64,000 nucleotides of DNA, from contig NC_047502.1 of the NCBI RefSeq assembly GCF_002079055.1, forward strand, positions 558,001 through 622,000. The letters are read 5' to 3'. Of this stretch, positions 9,691 to 19,310 are shown in pieces. Origin of the DNA: Saccharomyces paradoxus. Its lineage: Eukaryota > Ascomycota > Saccharomycetes > Saccharomycetales > Saccharomycetaceae. Positions within the stretch are counted from its first letter, which is position 1. Every line of letters begins with the position of its first letter. The notes under the pieces are model-generated. The model was not told the origin of the DNA. It ran no database searches and saw only the letters and a program-made list of their open reading frames with translations. The translations under genes and the position numbers were made by a program.

Positions 9691-10994
9691 TTTAATTAGT
9701 ACTGAAGAGAATGGAGATTTATGTATACTAAAAGTTAAATACGGGTCAATAAAGACGTTTTCTTATTGTATTGAATCTTTGCAATGCCCTTAAAAAAAGG
9801 AAGAAAAAGGTTTGGTCAAGGGAACAATCATAATTTTTGTAATCAGAATTAGCCACAGAGGAGGTCCAAAAGAGCGACAACAACCAGCGCTTATATAATA
9901 TGAAGAATTCTTGGGACTGTATCTCATGGCAACCAAATGCCGTTCATATTTAGGGTTTTTGTAGGAAAAGATTTCCGCTGCTTTACGCTCCTTGTACAAG
10001 CAAGCACTGCGAAACTTTCTGTGGAAATCGTGCCTTTTGGACCATTGGTGAAGGCCCTCCAGATAGAGTTGCCCAGAAAGCGGCGTGGCGGGCTTATTTT
10101 TTTGCAACGATTTTCTGAAAACAATAGAGGAAGAATTTTTGGCGTACGAAAAGGAACGATGTCCCCAACACCTCAACAATCCTGCGGAGACTTCTTCGAG
10201 CGGAAAAAACCACCTAACTATTAGCTTTTGGTAAACTGTTCCTAGATATGAAGGTGGGCGTGCGTGGTAGTGAAACTCAGAAAATTGTAGCTACTTCAGT
10301 GAGTACAAAGAATCAGGGTGCTGGTGTCTCTTCAACTCAGTAGTTGAAGAGATGCTATTTAATTCAATTAATGGCAGATGAGTATACGGTTGGCTTATTG
10401 TACACTATATACATGTATATATAATTTTACAACGCTTTTCCTCAAGGTTTTACCGCCCTATACTTGGTGTTCTATTAATTTCCTTCAATTTTACTGATCT
10501 TTGCCAAGAGATCCAACTCTGCGATTTTCAGTAGAGGCAATACTATCTCTTAGCAACTAGAGAAAAAATTATTCAAATGGTTTACATGCGATGTAGTTTT
10601 TGTGAGAAAGCTCAATATCGTCTAACTGACACTTGGCATTAAATGAGTTATCAGAATAGACGGAGGAGCGGACGAAAATCCATATTATGCAAAGAATTTC
10701 CTTAGAAAACCATGCCCTATTCCTCACAGGGGCTACGTATTACAGTTAGGACGCTAACTTAGACTCCAATGAATAGACATTCATATGTGAAAAAAAAAAA
10801 AAAAAATAAAAGAGTACATAATATACATACAACTAAAATTAAAATGCATAGAAACCTAAGAAAAAATATTTGTTATACAAAAAAAAATACCACAAATGAT
10901 ACGTAAGAAGATTATTGCAACATGGGGACTCTTTCGCATACAACTGGAAACAGACTTGAGAAAAGAGGGGAATCCCCTCAGGAGTACCTAACAT
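9691..10994. other. Intergenic, YPR015C upstream / TIF6 3' region
   Basis: This 1.3-kb spacer lies between two minus-strand genes. It holds the YPR015C promoter, with its TATA box at 9890-9897, and the TIF6 3' end. Overlapping frames on both strands at 9790-10224 shadow one another and have no recognisable protein. A run of about 16 A residues lies at 10790-10806. Confidence 0.55.
9890..9897 (-). promoter_or_regulatory. TATA box of YPR015C
   Basis: The minus strand reads TATATAAG, an exact fit to TATAWAWR, about 200 bp upstream of the YPR015C ATG. Confidence 0.5.
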
Positions 10995-11732
10995 CTAGGA
11001 GTAGGTTTCAATCAAAGTATCACGTAGGTTACCTGAAATAGATTCTGGTTGGGCATCTTGCAAGCGGAAAATACTTTCAATAACACTCAATTCTGGAGCT
11101 GTAGTATCCAGACCTGTAACTGCCAAGTAGTCATTGACGACCATACCGGCACCGACAACTGAACTACCACGGTTAACAGTACCAGCCACCAAAGGCACTT
11201 GTAGTAAGGAGGACAATTCTTCTTGATCTTGGACACTTGTTTGTGGATGCACTAACCCACCTTGATTACTCAAAGAACAATATGACCCGACTAAAATATT
11301 ACCTGATATGGTTTGACGGAAGACTTCAACGCCTAATACGTCACTTATCAATTCTTCAGTTTCCCTGTCGATATCTGGATGCACTAAAGCAACGTAATCG
11401 TTACAACAGATGACGTTACCCAAGGCAGATAGTCTTTCTTCTACTCTTTGGATTTTAACGGAGTCTGGCAAACAATTTCTTAAATGTTGTAATTCTTGAT
11501 CAGTAGTTTGGGTTGGAACCAGCAAGCCTCTACGGTTACCCGCGGTCATTCTGCCGATGATACGCGTACCAGCGATAGTGGTATGAACGATGGGAATAGC
11601 GTCTCCCAATTCAGCTTCAAATGCGGAGTAGAAATTTTCGGAACCACCAACAGCAACCAAACAGTAAGTATTCGTTAACTTGGAGAACACACCGATTTCA
11701 TTAGAGTTTTCAAATTGAGTCCTGGTAGCCAT
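10995..11732 (-). CDS. TIF6: Translation initiation factor 6 (eIF6), 60S anti-association factor
   Basis: The 245-residue protein is nearly identical to S. cerevisiae Tif6. It starts [21 protein letters not shown] (first 20 residues suffice to identify it) and has the five-fold repeat architecture of the eIF6 pentein family throughout its length. Tif6 binds the 60S subunit in the nucleolus and cytoplasm. It is needed for pre-rRNA processing and 60S export and blocks premature 40S joining until released by Efl1/Sdo1. The sequence carries Cys rather than Ser at residue 87 (RNCLPD). The promoter contains ribosome-biogenesis elements at 11924-11978, consistent with co-regulation with the Ribi regulon. 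Confidence 0.98.
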   Translation of the reverse strand: MATRTQFENSNEIGVFSKLTNTYCLVAVGGSENFYSAFEAELGDAIPIVHTTIAGTRIIGRMTAGNRRGLLVPTQTTDQELQHLRNCLPDSVKIQRVEERLSALGNVICCNDYVALVHPDIDRETEELISDVLGVEVFRQTISGNILVGSYCSLSNQGGLVHPQTSVQDQEELSSLLQVPLVAGTVNRGSSVVGAGMVVNDYLAVTGLDTTAPELSVIESIFRLQDAQPESISGNLRDTLIETYS

Positions 11733-11923
11733 TATTATTGTTTTCGAGAGTTAGTTGAGTTATGCTCTTGTTCCAAATACTCTGTCGTAATGCCTTTTGT
11801 AATTAAACTATAACACCAACGAGGGATGAGGTTTCTTTTAACTATGCAATAAATAGAATCTCTTTACACATAGCAGAAGAAAAAATCTGCACAAAAGAAC
11901 ATGGGTTTAAATCTTTAATTAGT

Positions 11924-11978
11924 AAAAATTTTCCAAAAATTTTCGTTTGACCTTCGGAAAAAACGGGTAATGCTCATC
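11924..11978 (-). promoter_or_regulatory. Ribosome-biogenesis promoter cluster of TIF6 (RRPE x2, Reb1, PAC-like)
   Basis: Two AAAAATTTT elements (11924-11932 and 11935-11943) match the rRNA-processing element RRPE (Stb3 site). CGGGTAA at 11964-11970 is a Reb1 site. The minus strand of 11972-11978 reads GATGAGC, the core of the PAC element (Dot6/Tod6 site). All lie 190-250 bp upstream of the TIF6 ATG. RRPE plus PAC is the usual signature of ribosome-biogenesis genes in yeast. The PAC match is partial. Confidence 0.65.
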
Positions 11979-12159
11979 TACAAGGATTTCGTCCAGAATG
12001 CCTATACCATTACATAAAGTGATGCTAGTGACGTAAATCATAGCTGCTTCCACAGCTTGTTATAGATGATTCATGCTAATGAAATAAATGCTTGATTACT
12101 CTTCCTTTTTCCCGGCCGTACGCAATCCTATATTTTGTTCTAGTGCCCACCAAGCTAAT

Positions 12160-12585
12160 TCACCCCATAATCTGGAGGCTACGCAGGCTTAGTAGATGCA
12201 AAACTCTTTCTTCATCGTTTTCCTGGTCTTGTACCTGACATATTATACCAATAGGACCCTTATCACAATCAGCACATATCAAGTACTTTAAACACTTTTT
12301 AATCTTCCAGTTGGAATTACCATACTCAAAAACAAACTCGTTCTTATCGCCCAAATCCCCTAAGAGAGAAGAAGGGATTTCTCTAGATACACCAACATTA
12401 TCGAAGTCCCAGACATCAGAAACAACCAAGAACTTGCTCTCGTTAGGGGGGATATCTCGCGTAGTTCTATTTTCCAGTAACTTGAATTCGCTATACACCT
12501 GCTCTGGCAGGTTTATTATGTTATCATCCTTGATCGCAATAACTTCACTGTGACAGCTATCAAATGAACATGTAGCCTTACTCAT
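12160..12585 (-). CDS. DSS4: Guanine-nucleotide dissociation stimulator for Sec4 (Mss4 family)
   Basis: The protein has 141 residues, against about 143 in S. cerevisiae. Zinc-binding cysteines occur as C-x4-C near the N-terminus (Cys6, Cys11) and C-x2-C (Cys104, Cys107) in CADCDKGPIG, the Mss4/Dss4 pattern. The protein binds nucleotide-free Rab GTPase Sec4 and promotes GDP release in post-Golgi secretion; it may act largely as a chaperone for empty Rab. It is divergent with RLF2, sharing a 568-bp promoter region. Confidence 0.95.
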   Translation of the reverse strand: MSKATCSFDSCHSEVIAIKDDNIINLPEQVYSEFKLLENRTTRDIPPNESKFLVVSDVWDFDNVGVSREIPSSLLGDLGDKNEFVFEYGNSNWKIKKCLKYLICADCDKGPIGIICQVQDQENDEERVLHLLSLRSLQIMG

Positions 12586-13153
12586 GTTCTTTGTTATGGC
12601 CTCCTTTTTCTGACCCTTCTTAAATGAAACTTTCTACCCATACTCGTCAAGTTTTGAGGTGTACTTCAATAATTAACGATAGCAAATATCATCGTTCGGT
12701 ACGAAAATTATGATACTTCCAGTACCACTAAACTAGAGGGTATTCAACACCCAGCCGGCTATTATAGAGAAAAAGCAAAGAACATTACGAACACGAAATA
12801 TGTATTTTGGTTCAAAAGAGTAATTGGCTTTGAATTGTTCCGGCTCTCATCACTGCGGATCAAATGTACCTTAGCTGGCGCCATCTTTAGTGCCAATGGC
12901 TTGCTTAGATGCTCGCTCACGCGTTAGGACGCGTGAAAGGTTTCAACTGAAAAAAAGAAAGATCTACATCGTTAAACCAAGAGGTATGAGAACTGACTAA
13001 AAAATAAGTTTCTGATTAGTTCCGTTTCTGAGACATATACATTTTCAAGTCAGCCTTCTTTGACGAGAAGAACTTTTCATTTATAATTGTTACAAAAGAT
13101 TTTACATTTTAGCAAACCTTAAGACAAGAAGAGAACCGAAAGGAAAAGAGAAA
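12586..13153. other. Divergent promoter region of DSS4 and RLF2
   Basis: This 568-bp spacer lies between divergently transcribed genes. The clear elements are the two MCB boxes at 12919-12934. The rest is AT-rich with no motif that I can assign. Confidence 0.6.
12919..12934 (+). promoter_or_regulatory. Paired MCB boxes (ACGCGT) before RLF2
   Basis: ACGCGT occurs at 12919-12924 and again at 12929-12934, about 220-235 bp upstream of the RLF2 ATG. ACGCGT is the binding site of MBF (Mbp1-Swi6), which drives late-G1 transcription of DNA-synthesis genes. A chromatin assembly factor acting at replication forks is a fitting target. The palindromic sites could in principle serve DSS4 as well. Confidence 0.8.
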
Positions 13154-14971
13154 ATGGAGCAACATCTCGAATCAATACCTATGCAGGGCGACACTAAGAA
13201 GAAGGGCATATTATCTTTCTTCCAGAACACAACTACGATAAAGAGCAGTAAGTCTGTGAGAAAAGAGACGAATGTCATCACTTTAGATGATCCTAACGAG
13301 AATGCCAGTGAAACTTTGATGGAAACTGTCAAGCATGAAACGGAAACAGGCACCACTAAAGTGTTTGCAAATAAAATGAACGCGACACCTGAGAAGTCCA
13401 ATGCTGAAGACAGCCTTTCATCTTACAGAACATCACCCATCGAAAGTACAGGATGCGACAGAGACGCTTACAAACAAATACCTAGTGGAAATTTATCATC
13501 TATTGGGGCAAAAAGCAGAAGCTCTTCTCCATGCTCCAAGAGGGAGCTTTCCACATTGAAAAAAGAACAAGCTAAAAGGGAAAAGGAACTAAAGAAGCAG
13601 CAACGTGAAGAAGAGAAACACAGAAAAGAGTTATTACGACAAGAAGAGAAGCGGAAAAAAGAGCAAAAGATAGAAGAAGACAAACAAAGGCGTGCTGAGC
13701 TGAAGAAGAAAAAGGAGGAGGAAAGGCGCAGGAAAGAAGAAGCCAGATTAGAAGCCAGGAGAAGGAAAGAGGAGGAAAAATTGAAAAAAGAGGAGGAGAT
13801 CCGTTTGAAAGAAGAGGCCAAAGAAAGGGCACAATCTCGTATTGGTAACTTCTTTAAAAAGCTAAGCGATTCTGATACACCTGTGGTTGAAAAATCTGAT
13901 TATGAGAAGTTTTTCCTACCATTCTATGCTAAGGATGGAGTTAAAGTCAGTAATAAGTGGAAACTAGCAAAAGTTGAGCTGGAAGGTACCAAACGAAAAA
14001 TAGATGATGAATTACTGAACAATAAAGATAAAATAAAAAGTGATGAACTTTTAAGTTGGTTAAAGTCTAGAAAATTACCCAGAGGTCACAAAATTAAGTA
14101 TAAGGCTGTTGATGTTTTACAGCAAATGACATTGAAGGAGAAGACGGACGGCGAACTTCAAACTCTACTTGCACAAGTTCCGCATAAATATATAAAATTT
14201 TATGAAAATGTGAGACCTCCGTTTATTGGAACCTATTCTGTGGATTTTGCTTTACCAGCAAGTGATCCTTTTTCTACGAAAGGCACCGGATTCAATTATG
14301 ATTACGATTCCGATGTTGAATGGGTTAATGAAGAAGAAGAAGGCGAAGTCGACAACTTAGAAAGTGGTGAAGAAGAAGAGGAGGAGGATGACGAAGACAT
14401 GCCTAGTGAAGGGGAGTTTGACGGATTTCTAGACAGCGAAGAAAACGGTGACTTGGATGGTCTACCCTGTGCCAAGAGAAAATTTGTAGGCCCGTTGATA
14501 CCAACAATATGTTTAAAATCCAATTTTGAAAACTTATCAGAGGAAAATAAACGGTACCTACAGCAGATTAAAGCCGAAGTTATCATAGAAGCCGACGGAC
14601 CAATTGATCCTTTCAAAGAGCCCAGGACATCACCTTTGCCATCCAAAAGAAGTAATTCGGACCTACAAGCACAAAACTCTAGTCAGTCTCAAAGTCCCGA
14701 AAAGAGACAAAAGGCAGTAATTACAAACCCCAAGGACTTACTTCGGCTCTTTGATGGGGTTCAAGACAGCACATTTTCTTTGGGCACTGTGGCTGAAATA
14801 GCACAGAAGAATTTGCCACAATACAACAAACAAACAATTAAGAACACTATAAAGGAGTATGCCATAAGAGGTTCGGGAAAGGGTGATTTGCCCCGCAAAT
14901 GGGTAATCAGAGATATGCAAAACTGGGAGAATCTCCGAGCCAATGCAAATATGCCAACTCTGTCTTTGTAA
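13154..14971 (+). CDS. RLF2: Largest subunit of chromatin assembly factor CAF-1 (Cac1)
   Basis: The protein has 605 residues, against about 606 in S. cerevisiae. Its order is: an N-terminal Ser/Thr-rich region with a PCNA-box-like [10 protein letters not shown] (about residues 15-24); a long KER coiled coil of Lys/Glu/Arg (about 130-225) that binds DNA; a canonical PIP box QSRIGNFF (227-234); an acidic ED stretch (about 395-440) that contacts H3-H4; and a C-terminal winged-helix region (about 525-600) that binds DNA. CAF-1 deposits new H3-H4 behind replication forks through PCNA and is required for telomeric silencing. Two MCB boxes upstream predict a late-G1 peak. Confidence 0.97.
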   Translation: MEQHLESIPMQGDTKKKGILSFFQNTTTIKSSKSVRKETNVITLDDPNENASETLMETVKHETETGTTKVFANKMNATPEKSNAEDSLSSYRTSPIESTGCDRDAYKQIPSGNLSSIGAKSRSSSPCSKRELSTLKKEQAKREKELKKQQREEEKHRKELLRQEEKRKKEQKIEEDKQRRAELKKKKEEERRRKEEARLEARRRKEEEKLKKEEEIRLKEEAKERAQSRIGNFFKKLSDSDTPVVEKSDYEKFFLPFYAKDGVKVSNKWKLAKVELEGTKRKIDDELLNNKDKIKSDELLSWLKSRKLPRGHKIKYKAVDVLQQMTLKEKTDGELQTLLAQVPHKYIKFYENVRPPFIGTYSVDFALPASDPFSTKGTGFNYDYDSDVEWVNEEEEGEVDNLESGEEEEEEDDEDMPSEGEFDGFLDSEENGDLDGLPCAKRKFVGPLIPTICLKSNFENLSEENKRYLQQIKAEVIIEADGPIDPFKEPRTSPLPSKRSNSDLQAQNSSQSQSPEKRQKAVITNPKDLLRLFDGVQDSTFSLGTVAEIAQKNLPQYNKQTIKNTIKEYAIRGSGKGDLPRKWVIRDMQNWENLRANANMPTLSL

Positions 14972-15430
14972 CTTGAACAGATCTTTACTATATAGAAACG
15001 TACAGATAAACTGGTTATTTATAGGTATGCCTAAAAAAGGCGGCCAACACCATTTTCAACAGTTAAAGCTTCTTAAACTTTGATAAATCCGGCACTTCTA
15101 GTATGAAATAGAAGTCAGTCTCCCACATAAGCCTTACCAACTACTTATTTCTGGAGCAACCGACTAAATATTGTCTGCCATTTCTTTTTGAAATACTTGA
15201 AGCGTCCCATCGTGAAAACGCAAACACTTGATTTACTCTTTCGGGAAATTTAATGAAAGTTCGCGGCCTCGAAAATGGAAAGAAAGAAAACACTAGAAGA
15301 GCACTTTCGCATTACAACATTTCTTTTCTTTTCAAAACACCTTCAATACCGAATAAGATAACCTCATATTCAATTTTTTCACTTGTCGGTAAAGCCGAAG
15401 TTAGGATTCTATTGAACTCACGAACTCAAA
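14972..15430. other. Intergenic, RLF2 3' / MCM4 promoter
   Basis: This 459-bp tandem spacer is AT-rich near RLF2. An out-of-frame ATG at 15253 opens a 64-codon frame that overlaps the MCM4 start; it is probably incidental. I see no clear MCB or Mcm1 site. Confidence 0.5.
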
Positions 15431-18232
15431 ATGTCTCAACAGCCTAGCTCACCAACAAGAGAGGAAAACAACTCCAGTTCCCCAATTGTGCCAAATCCTG
15501 ATTCTGTTCCACCACAACTTTCTTCCCCAGCTTTATTTTATAGCTCATCTTCATCACAAGGTGATACATATGGTCGCAACAATAGCCAGAACTTAAGTCA
15601 AAGGGATGGTAACATTAGAGCTGCTATAGGTTCTTCTCCATTAAATTTTCCACCTTCTTCCCAAAGACAAAATTCCGATGCCTTCCAATCTCAAAGTAGA
15701 CAGGGCAGAATTCGTCCTTCTGCAAGCGCTTCTGGGAGGCCTAGATATCATTCTGATTTGAGAAGCGATAGAGCACTGCCTACTTCTTCCTCTTCTTTGG
15801 GCGGTAATAGTCAAAACCGTGTACACATGCGGAGAAATGATATTCATACATCTGATCTATCTTCTCCAAGAAGAATTATCGATTTTGATACTAGGTCCGG
15901 CGCGAATACTCTGGATACTTCTTCTTCTTCTGCTCCTCCATCGGAAGCCAGTGAACCCTTGAGAATAATTTGGGGTACCAACGTCAGTATCCAGGAATGT
16001 ACAACTAATTTTCGTAATTTTTTGATGTCCTTCAAGTATAAATTCCGCAAAATATTGGATGAAAGGGAAGAATTTATCAACAATACTACCGACGAAGAAC
16101 TATACTATATCAAGCAGCTCAATGAAATGAGAGAACTTGGTACCTCTAATTTAAACTTGGATGCTAGAAACCTCCTCGCCTACAAGCAAACAGAAGAACT
16201 ATACCATCAGCTATTGAATTATCCTCAAGAAGTCATTTCTATTATGGATCAAACTATCAAGGACTGTATGGTTTCCTTGATTGTAGACAACCACTTAGAT
16301 TATGACTTAGATGAAATTGAGACCAAGTTTTATAAAGTAAGGCCTTACAATGTGGGTTCTTGTAAAGGTATGCGTGAACTTAATCCAAATGATATCGATA
16401 AGCTGATAAATCTAAAAGGTCTTGTCCTGAGGTCAACTCCGGTTATCCCTGATATGAAAGTGGCGTTTTTTAAATGTAACGTCTGCGATCACACAATGGC
16501 AGTAGAAATTGATAGAGGCGTTATACAGGAGCCCGCTAGGTGTGAACGTATTGATTGTAATGAACCTAATTCCATGTCATTGATTCACAACAGGTGTTCA
16601 TTTGCAGATAAGCAAGTCATTAAGTTACAGGAAACTCCAGATTTTGTGCCTGACGGACAAACACCTCACTCTATCTCATTATGTGTATATGATGAATTAG
16701 TGGATTCTTGTAGAGCGGGCGATCGTATTGAAGTGACCGGTACGTTCAGATCCATTCCTATTAGAGCCAATTCTAGGCAACGTGTTTTAAAATCCTTATA
16801 TAAAACGTATGTCGATGTGGTTCACGTTAAAAAAGTTTCAGACAAAAGGTTAGACGTTGATACTTCCACTATTGAACAAGAATTAATGCAGAACAAGCTA
16901 GATCATAACGAGGTCGAAGAAGTAAGACAAATTACTGATCAGGATTTAGCGAAGATTCGTGAAGTTGCGGCTAGAGAAGATTTATACAGTTTGTTGGCGC
17001 GCTCTATTGCCCCAAGTATTTATGAGCTAGAAGACGTCAAGAAAGGTATTTTACTCCAGCTATTTGGCGGTACGAATAAGACGTTTACAAAGGGTGGCCG
17101 TTATAGAGGTGACATAAATATTTTACTTTGTGGGGATCCTTCTACCTCCAAATCGCAAATTTTGCAATATGTTCACAAAATTACTCCTCGTGGTGTGTAT
17201 ACCTCGGGGAAAGGGTCATCTGCCGTTGGTTTAACTGCTTATATTACAAGAGATGTTGACACAAAACAACTCGTTTTGGAAAGTGGTGCATTAGTATTAT
17301 CTGATGGAGGTGTATGTTGTATTGACGAGTTTGATAAAATGAGCGACTCTACAAGGTCCGTTTTACACGAAGTCATGGAACAGCAGACTATTTCAATCGC
17401 AAAAGCGGGAATCATTACGACACTTAATGCTAGAAGTTCTATTCTAGCCAGTGCTAACCCAATTGGTTCACGCTACAACCCCAACTTACCTGTGACAGAA
17501 AATATCGATTTGCCGCCTCCACTACTTTCAAGATTCGATCTAGTTTATCTCGTTCTTGATAAGGTCGATGAGAAAAATGACAGAGAACTAGCCAAACACC
17601 TAACAAATCTTTACCTGGAAGATAAGCCCGAACATGTTTCTCAAGATGATGTACTACCAGTCGAATTTTTAACGATGTATATTAGTTATGCAAAGGAGCA
17701 CATACATCCAATAATCACCGAGGCCGCGAAGACTGAGCTTGTTCGTGCTTACGTAGGAATGAGAAAAATGGGTGATGATTCGAGATCTGATGAGAAGAGA
17801 ATCACAGCTACCACAAGACAACTTGAAAGTATGATTCGTTTGGCTGAGGCGCACGCCAAAATGAAATTGAAAAACGTAGTAGAACTGGAGGATGTCCAAG
17901 AAGCTGTTAGGCTAATCAGATCAGCCATAAAGGATTACGCAACAGACCCCAAAACCGGTAAAATCGACATGAATTTGGTTCAAACAGGTAAATCTGTCAT
18001 TCAGAGAAAACTGCAGGAGGATTTGTCAAGGGAAATTATGAATGTTTTGAAGGATCAGACATCAGACTCAATGTCATTCAATGAGCTTATGAAACAAATC
18101 AACGAACACTCTCAAGATAGGGTTGAGTCTTCTGATATCCAGGAAGCCTTGTCAAGACTGCAACAAGAAGACAAGGTCATTGTCCTTGGCGAGGGTATAA
18201 GGAGGTCAGTTCGTCTGAACAATCGTGTCTGA
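15431..18232 (+). CDS. MCM4: MCM4 subunit of the replicative helicase
   Basis: The protein has 933 residues, equal to S. cerevisiae Mcm4/Cdc54. The N-terminal 175 residues are Ser/Pro-rich with many SP sites, the regulatory tail phosphorylated by DDK and CDK. A zinc-binding region begins at Cys349/Cys352 (CNVC) and continues to CERIDC. The AAA+ core has Walker A GDPSTSKS (568-575), Walker B CIDEFDKM and arginine finger SRFD (Arg701). It forms the Mcm2-7 ring that is loaded at origins and activated in CMG to unwind DNA. The start follows a typical A-rich context (ctcaaaATG). Confidence 0.98.
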   Translation: MSQQPSSPTREENNSSSPIVPNPDSVPPQLSSPALFYSSSSSQGDTYGRNNSQNLSQRDGNIRAAIGSSPLNFPPSSQRQNSDAFQSQSRQGRIRPSASASGRPRYHSDLRSDRALPTSSSSLGGNSQNRVHMRRNDIHTSDLSSPRRIIDFDTRSGANTLDTSSSSAPPSEASEPLRIIWGTNVSIQECTTNFRNFLMSFKYKFRKILDEREEFINNTTDEELYYIKQLNEMRELGTSNLNLDARNLLAYKQTEELYHQLLNYPQEVISIMDQTIKDCMVSLIVDNHLDYDLDEIETKFYKVRPYNVGSCKGMRELNPNDIDKLINLKGLVLRSTPVIPDMKVAFFKCNVCDHTMAVEIDRGVIQEPARCERIDCNEPNSMSLIHNRCSFADKQVIKLQETPDFVPDGQTPHSISLCVYDELVDSCRAGDRIEVTGTFRSIPIRANSRQRVLKSLYKTYVDVVHVKKVSDKRLDVDTSTIEQELMQNKLDHNEVEEVRQITDQDLAKIREVAAREDLYSLLARSIAPSIYELEDVKKGILLQLFGGTNKTFTKGGRYRGDINILLCGDPSTSKSQILQYVHKITPRGVYTSGKGSSAVGLTAYITRDVDTKQLVLESGALVLSDGGVCCIDEFDKMSDSTRSVLHEVMEQQTISIAKAGIITTLNARSSILASANPIGSRYNPNLPVTENIDLPPPLLSRFDLVYLVLDKVDEKNDRELAKHLTNLYLEDKPEHVSQDDVLPVEFLTMYISYAKEHIHPIITEAAKTELVRAYVGMRKMGDDSRSDEKRITATTRQLESMIRLAEAHAKMKLKNVVELEDVQEAVRLIRSAIKDYATDPKTGKIDMNLVQTGKSVIQRKLQEDLSREIMNVLKDQTSDSMSFNELMKQINEHSQDRVESSDIQEALSRLQQEDKVIVLGEGIRRSVRLNNRV

Positions 18233-18545
18233 TGCTTCTGCTACTGTTTTATTCTCCTGCGTAACAATTAATAAATATTAATCATTTACAGCGAATTTGT
18301 ATTTTGCATCCTTATGCTTTGTAACATTATTAATACTATAGGCTCAACTGAGTGAGCGGCTTTTTTCTTATTCCTGATTGGCTGAACGAAAATCTTGTTA
18401 ACCGCATTAGATTTATCCCGAAGGATGATTGCATTTAAAGACCGAAAAATGAAGATGCAAAGGTCCCTCACCTTTTTTGCTTTAGTTCAAATTAACAAGA
18501 TAGCCCTATCGATAAACAATCTTCCAGAACGTCAATCGATTCATC
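18233..18545. other. Intergenic, MCM4 3' / ATP20 promoter
   Basis: This 313-bp tandem spacer contains AT-rich 3'-end signals near 18265-18290 after MCM4. I see no strong promoter motif. A 64-codon frame from 18395 overlaps the ATP20 start out of frame and looks incidental. Confidence 0.5.
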
Positions 18546-18893
18546 ATGCTAAGCAGGATCCAAAATTATGCCAGTGGGTTAGTTTCTAAGGCAAATCTTT
18601 TATCATCAAAGGCCTTATACTATGGTAAAGTCGGTGCCGAGATCTCAAAGCAGATTTATTTGAAGGAGGGTCTTCAACCACCAACTGTTGCTCAGTTCAA
18701 ATCAGTGTATTCGAATCTTTATAAGCAGAGCCTCAACTTTGCCCTGAAGCCTACAGAAGTTTTATCGTGCCTAAAAAACATTCAAAAGAACGAACTATTA
18801 AAATATGGTGCATATGGTGTTCAGTTAATAGGGTTTTATTCTGTCGGTGAAATAATTGGAAGGAGAAAATTGGTGGGATATAAACATCACTAG
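18546..18893 (+). CDS. ATP20: Subunit g of mitochondrial F1Fo ATP synthase
   Basis: The 115-residue product is nearly identical to S. cerevisiae Atp20. A single C-terminal transmembrane segment (about 91-108) carries glycines in GAYGVQLIGFYSVGEIIG, including a GxxxG-type motif known in this family to mediate ATP synthase dimerisation and cristae shape. The N-terminal part faces the matrix. The protein is not essential for catalysis but is needed for dimers and oligomers together with subunit e. Confidence 0.97.
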   Translation: MLSRIQNYASGLVSKANLLSSKALYYGKVGAEISKQIYLKEGLQPPTVAQFKSVYSNLYKQSLNFALKPTEVLSCLKNIQKNELLKYGAYGVQLIGFYSVGEIIGRRKLVGYKHH

Positions 18894-19310
18894 GTTTTTT
18901 AATTTTATCTATCCTGGAAACCCTTGTATATTCTTTAATTAAATGTAAGTCAACCTACAAAGAGAACAAAAGTAGAAAAAATATATATATTCATTTCAAT
19001 TCTATTTATTTTCTTTTCGTTGCACACAATGGCACTGGAGGCAATACTGATCTATATTATGTTGGCTTCTCGCTGTCAATTCTTTATCAGATAGGCCAAA
19101 ATAACCTTTCTGTAAAGAGGGAAACTTACATTGAAGGCTGTCATAATAGTTATTAAGAATAACCTATTTGTCGCATTATAGTAAAAATTATAGGAAACCG
19201 CTCTCAAGGTTCTTCTAAGTAGTTATGCATTTTCACAAAAGCGCATATTCTGCTTGAGAATTATAATAGGTAAATATACATATGTACAGAAAGACTGAGG
19301 AAAGAAATTT
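18894..19310. other. Convergent 3' spacer between ATP20 and AGC1
   Basis: This 417-bp spacer lies between converging genes. TA-rich runs (for example 18980-18990 and 19265-19285) are compatible with 3'-end formation on both strands. No gene is visible. Confidence 0.6.

Noticed and set aside
9790-10224. Overlapping frames on both strands (129 and 95 codons)
   Set aside because: They are mutual shadows; neither shows a domain, and they occupy the YPR015C promoter.
13468-13832. Ser/Phe/Leu-rich minus-strand frames of 86-117 codons
   Set aside because: They are the antisense of the Lys/Glu/Arg-rich coiled coil of RLF2.
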